A DNA stretch of 64,000 nucleotides, from contig NZ_CP117877.1 of NCBI RefSeq assembly GCF_028736115.1, positions 3,844,001-3,908,000 of the forward strand, read 5' to 3'. The notes under the pieces are model-generated. The model had not been told where the DNA came from. It did no database searches and was given only the letters and a program-made list of their open reading frames with translations. Position numbers and translations under genes: made by a program. The DNA comes from Mucilaginibacter sp. KACC 22063 (GTDB lineage: Bacteria; Bacteroidota; Bacteroidia; Sphingobacteriales; Sphingobacteriaceae). This document shows positions 60,705 through 64,000 of this stretch, piece after piece; position 1 is the first letter of the stretch; every line of letters starts with the position of its first letter.

Positions 60705-61664
60705 TTAAACAAACCATGTCTTATATTTTAGCGCGCCATACCATTGCCAAAACACCGATACAAAAGGTATTACAAATGATGTAGCAACCATTTCGGTAAT
60801 ATGATCCAGTGCTAAGCTGGTTGTGGCAAGGCGTTTACAGATAAAGTAAACCGTAAAAGTTAACCAGGTAATTGACCCGGTTATGGTTAACAATTGCTTG
60901 TGAATGATAATGCCCGCCAGCATGATTAAAAAAGAAACAATGATGGCATAATACAATACAGGCGATACCGGCCTGATCTTCTTTCTGAAAAGCTTTGGAT
61001 ATTTTTTGTAAAGCAGCGCGTCAAACATAGTTTTCTTTTGCTCCTTCACACTTACACCCCATTTTGACTTGCGCACCGGGTGTATTACCTCAGCACTGTT
61101 TAAACGCCTGATAGGAATTTCGTTTTGTAACAGTTTAAAGTGCAGGTCGCTGTCTTCGCGCCAAGCCATGCTGAATTGCTCGTCAAAACCACCTGCCTTT
61201 TGCAACACGGTTTTGGTACAGGCACAATTAGCTGTAATAAAATCTGCTGTTTCTAAACCTGCTGTATTCTTTTCATAGTCAGTGGGCGGATAGCTTACAG
61301 GTACGATCACCTTTCCGGTAATAGCAATATTGCCGTTACCTTCTATTGCCCTTACAATTTCTATCAGCCAGTTGCTTTCGGGCAGGCAGTCATCGTCTGT
61401 AAAGGCAATAATTTCTGCCGTTGCATTTTGCCAGCCATAATTACGTGCTGCGGCAGGCCCCTTTTTATGCGGAAGCGGCAGGTACCTCACCGGCGCCTGC
61501 GCTTGCATGTTATTAATTAAATCAGCAGTAGCGCTGTCCGGGCCATCGCTTACCACAATAATCTCAAAGTCGGTCATTGTTTGCTCCAGCAAAGCGGCCA
61601 GGCAATTTTTTAAAAGCTGCGGACGGCGGTACGTTGGTATTACAACAGATACTTTTATAATCAT
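60705..61664 (-). CDS. Glycosyltransferase family 2 with C-terminal membrane segments
   Basis: 319 aa. GT2 core SVVIPTYRRPQLLKNCLAAL, EIIVVSDGPDS and AFTDDDCLPESNW (the DxD site), then WREDSDLHFKLL. The C-terminal ~90 residues carry three to four membrane segments (YYAIIVSFLIMLAGIII, TITGSITWLTFTVYFIC). Likely transfers sugar on the cytoplasmic face of the membrane. ATG overlaps the carbamoyltransferase stop by 4 bp. Confidence 0.87.
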   Translation of the reverse strand: MIIKVSVVIPTYRRPQLLKNCLAALLEQTMTDFEIIVVSDGPDSATADLINNMQAQAPVRYLPLPHKKGPAAARNYGWQNATAEIIAFTDDDCLPESNWLIEIVRAIEGNGNIAITGKVIVPVSYPPTDYEKNTAGLETADFITANCACTKTVLQKAGGFDEQFSMAWREDSDLHFKLLQNEIPIRRLNSAEVIHPVRKSKWGVSVKEQKKTMFDALLYKKYPKLFRKKIRPVSPVLYYAIIVSFLIMLAGIIIHKQLLTITGSITWLTFTVYFICKRLATTSLALDHITEMVATSFVIPFVSVFWQWYGALKYKTWFV

Positions 61665-63379
61665 TTTTCAATCACGAACGAACCAATGATCAATGCGTCA
61701 AAAGGTGATGTCCAAAAGCATTCGATAGCATCCCGAGGTGTACAAACAATCGGTTTACCCAGCGTATTAAATGATGTATTTACCAGTACAGGTACACCGG
61801 TTTTGCGGTGGAAAGCTTTCAGCAGATCATAATACTTTTCATTTTGCTGCCTGTTGATGGTTTGGATACGAGCAGTACCATCAGTGTGGCGCACCGCCGG
61901 AATCTGGTCTGCTTTGTCTTCCTGAACATCGTACACAAATAACATAAACGGTGAATACTCGGCATTTTTAAACCAGTTGCCTGCTTCTTCTTCAAGCACG
62001 ACAGGTGCTACCGGGCGAAAATCTTCACGGTCTTTCACTTCGTTTAAACGCGCTTGCATTTCAGGGCTAATCGGCGAAGCCAAAATTGAGCGGCCGCCCA
62101 AAGCACGCGGACCAAATTCCATACGGCCCTGGTACCAGCCAATGATCTTATTTTGCGCAAGGATGTCGGCAGTTTCTTCGGCAACATTTTCCAGCTTACG
62201 GTATGGCACTTTACACCATTTCATAAACTTCTCAATTTCAGCATCGCTATACTCAGGTCCCCAATAGGCATGGTTCATCACAAATTCGCGCTCGTTTGAT
62301 TTACGCTGCTGCGCATCAACCCACAGCGCTGCACCTAAAGCGGTACCGTCATCACCAGATGCAGGCTGCACCCAGATATTTTGGAAAGGCCCTTTATCAC
62401 GTATGCGGGCATTAGCCACACAGTTTAATGCTACACCACCCGCCATGCACAGGTTTTCAGATTTGGTCTCTTTGTGCAACCAATCCGTCAGTTCAAGCAT
62501 AGTTTCCTCCAGCACCAATTGCATAGAATGCGCTATGTTAAAGTGGTGACTGGTAAATTCTTCGTGGCGCAGGCGCTGCGCACCAAAACGTTCAATTAAA
62601 CGCTGATCGGTTATAGTATACTGCCCGTTAGCGGCGACTTGTATCATCTCACGAAAATCCTTTACAAAGTCAGGCTTTCCGTATGATGCCAGCGCCATCA
62701 CCTTATACTCATCAGACGAGTGCAGGAAACCTAAATAAGTTGTTACCTGCTCATAAAGTAAGCCTAACGAATGTGGCATATTTACCTGGCCAATGCGATC
62801 AAGCTGCTGCCCATTACCAATGCTGTAAGTAGTGGTTGCCACCTCGCCCCTGCCATCAACCGTCATTACTGCCGCATTTTTGTAGGGCGAACAGTTAAAT
62901 GCACTTGCTGCGTGTGAGATATGGTGTTCTACATAATGCCATTGTTCGGGACGAATGTTGGCACCAATAAAATTCTTTTGTAAATGGTGCGGATAGCCGT
63001 CATTCAGTTGGTCGCGGGCATTAAGAATAGATGACAAAAACAGCGGATCCCAAACGTTTAGCCAATCTTGGTTAACCTGCTGGCCAATTGGCTCAAAAGG
63101 AATTTCAATAGTTGATTTACCACGGTATTTTTCGCCAATGAGCAAATAGGGATCAAAAGAGTACGCCACATGGTCCACATCATTAATATGGATACCTGCC
63201 ACGCGCAGGCAATAATCAATCGCATGAAAAGGCAGCTCCCATGTTGAAAAGGGAACAGGGCGTTTGCCATGTTTAAAGTGCGTGAAACGCTCTTCTTCAG
63301 CTGCCGCAAGCAACTGGCCATCTTTAATTATACACGCCGCCGAGTCGTGAAATACAGCATTAATGCCTAATACATACAT
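61661..63379 (-). CDS. NodU/CmcH-type carbamoyltransferase
   Basis: 572 aa. O-carbamoyltransferase of the NodU/TobZ family, which moves a carbamoyl group from carbamoyl phosphate to a hydroxyl of a sugar or related acceptor. N-terminal VLGINAVFHDSAACIIKDGQ with the ASKHA fold, HHISHA at 152-157, GGVALNCVANARI, and the C-terminal FGPRALGGRSILASP and VLVNTSFNTLGKPIV. First gene of the minus-strand glycan operon; overlaps the GT2 start by 4 bp. Confidence 0.9.
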   Translation of the reverse strand: MYVLGINAVFHDSAACIIKDGQLLAAAEEERFTHFKHGKRPVPFSTWELPFHAIDYCLRVAGIHINDVDHVAYSFDPYLLIGEKYRGKSTIEIPFEPIGQQVNQDWLNVWDPLFLSSILNARDQLNDGYPHHLQKNFIGANIRPEQWHYVEHHISHAASAFNCSPYKNAAVMTVDGRGEVATTTYSIGNGQQLDRIGQVNMPHSLGLLYEQVTTYLGFLHSSDEYKVMALASYGKPDFVKDFREMIQVAANGQYTITDQRLIERFGAQRLRHEEFTSHHFNIAHSMQLVLEETMLELTDWLHKETKSENLCMAGGVALNCVANARIRDKGPFQNIWVQPASGDDGTALGAALWVDAQQRKSNEREFVMNHAYWGPEYSDAEIEKFMKWCKVPYRKLENVAEETADILAQNKIIGWYQGRMEFGPRALGGRSILASPISPEMQARLNEVKDREDFRPVAPVVLEEEAGNWFKNAEYSPFMLFVYDVQEDKADQIPAVRHTDGTARIQTINRQQNEKYYDLLKAFHRKTGVPVLVNTSFNTLGKPIVCTPRDAIECFWTSPFDALIIGSFVIEK

Positions 63380-63557
63380 TGTGATAAAGTATTACCGTAA
63401 ATATTTTTTTGATTTTTTGTAATACTACTACAATGGAACAGGTGGCTTGTTTAATTAAAGTTGAAAAAATTAATTAGAATTATTAATTATTATAATATTG
63501 TTAAATTAAGTGACTCTAATTAATACTATTATGAAAATATCTAAATACAAAAAGAAA

Positions 63558-63581
63558 AAGGCCTGCTTTTAGGCAGACCTT
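63558..63581 (-). terminator. Intrinsic terminator of the MFS gene
   Basis: Minus-strand hairpin AAGGTCTGC / GCAGGCCTT with one mismatch, then CTTTTTC. The stem overlaps the last codons of the MFS gene (ends 63569). Confidence 0.7.
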
Positions 63582-64000
63582 TTATAAAACTTAGGCTCGG
63601 CATATTTTAGCCTGATAATTTTCTTCCTGACAACTGAAGAAGGATAATAGATGCGATTAGTAACCTCGCGCCCTAACCTGTTGCGCAGGTTGTTACGCAG
63701 CCCCACACGCATATGAATCACTACCCGGTTATTATGTATCTCGCCCTGCTCTTCCACATTTTTTAGCAGCCTTAATGACACCAGCGCCAGTATTCCGCCA
63801 ATCACAAAGAAATAATTCCAGCCTTGCAGATTCAGAATTTCATGTCCTGAAAGATGCAACACGGTTTGATGGGTAGCAAAGAAGTCGGCAGCTAAACCAC
63901 CAATCATTGGTGCTATGGTCGAAAAGAAAGCCACGAACATATTTTTTGTAGAAATATAGGCAATGGCCTCGCTGTTGGGCGCCAGTTTAATACCAATATT
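63569..64000 (-). CDS. MFS transporter, C-terminal fragment cut by the window edge
   Basis: Minus-strand frame open from the right edge to the stop at 63569, 143 residues visible. The frame starts NIGIKLAPNSEAIAYISTKN (64000-63941) and continues FVAFFSTIAPMIGGLAADFF, the typical helix 10-11 region of an MFS protein, then the hydrophobic NYFFVIGGILALVSLRLL and a basic tail. The N-terminal portion is beyond 64000. Substrate unknown. Confidence 0.75.
   Translation of the reverse strand, partial: NIGIKLAPNSEAIAYISTKNMFVAFFSTIAPMIGGLAADFFATHQTVLHLSGHEILNLQGWNYFFVIGGILALVSLRLLKNVEEQGEIHNNRVVIHMRVGLRNNLRNRLGREVTNRIYYPSSVVRKKIIRLKYAEPKFYKRSA

Noticed and set aside
1..64000. CRISPR array, tRNA, rRNA or prophage genes
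   Set aside because: I looked for regular spacers, cloverleaf-type sequence with CCA-adjacent arms, rRNA landmarks and phage structural genes and saw none. A tRNAscan and Infernal run would settle it.

Overview
The window is a chromosomal segment from a member of the Bacteroidota, most likely the family Sphingobacteriaceae (Mucilaginibacter- or Pedobacter-like). Evidence: the outer-membrane toolkit (SusC-like beta-barrel with a carboxypeptidase-regulatory N-terminus followed by a GLPGLI protein, BamA/TamA-type barrel, DUF4142, DUF4159, BatA and DUF4175 proteins), several promoter candidates of the Bacteroidota type (TAnnTTTG at -7, sometimes TTTG at -33), few Shine-Dalgarno sequences, and many short palindromic repeats between genes. 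I see no rRNA, tRNA, CRISPR array, prophage, plasmid origin or intact transposase.

Layout. 1-4.9 kb: three TldD/TldE (PmbA) metalloprotease-family genes. 5-8.4 kb: an oxidoreductase, a lipoprotein and an RlmI-like methyltransferase, then a tandem 104-bp repeat. 8.4-13.6 kb: an MlaF/MlaE lipid-ABC pair, an SDR, a PspC + LiaF-like envelope-stress pair, an RDD protein and a YdeI-like protein. 14-18.4 kb: small secreted proteins, SGNH hydrolase, cytidine deaminase, esterase. 18.7-30.6 kb: parE and parC (topoisomerase IV) on the minus strand, enclosing a large TPR protein, an AraC regulator with a DUF983 protein, a 78-aa orphan with an elaborate leader, a mutarotase-like protein and a methyltransferase. 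30.7-33.7 kb: NTF2-like lipoprotein, e(P4) phosphatase, msrA, DUF4159. 33.9-44.5 kb: a MoxR-DUF58-BatA-DUF4175-membrane protein-TldD-TldE gene train. 45-55.3 kb: DUF92, dinB, the SusC-like/GLPGLI pair, an Omp85-type barrel, DUF4142, pncB. 55.5-63.4 kb: two converging glycan operons (GT4 x2, GmhB-type HAD phosphatase, GT9 x2, GT2, NodU-type carbamoyltransferase). The right edge cuts an MFS transporter.

How the genes work together. The most coherent unusual unit is 33863-44477: a MoxR AAA+ ATPase and its DUF58 and BatA-type partners (the usual chaperone/assembly cassette) lead into a probably exported TldD with its TldE partner. A second tldD-tldE pair plus a lone tldD lies 37 kb away at 185-4878. 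This suggests an envelope metalloprotease system whose maturation depends on the MoxR cassette (inference). The glycan operons look like a route to a heptose-type, carbamoylated surface glycan (inference).

Between genes the window is rich in structured repeats: C-rich REP-like hairpins, 33-nt hairpins whose stem sequences differ but still pair, shared terminator cassettes, and inverted repeats in convergent gaps. Several predicted transcripts either begin at a stem-loop or start almost at the ATG. The leader at 25596-25744 combines a long palindrome, a -33/-7 promoter and two mutually exclusive hairpins ahead of an uncharacterised small protein. ParC ends in a QLxLF motif resembling a beta-clamp-binding peptide.
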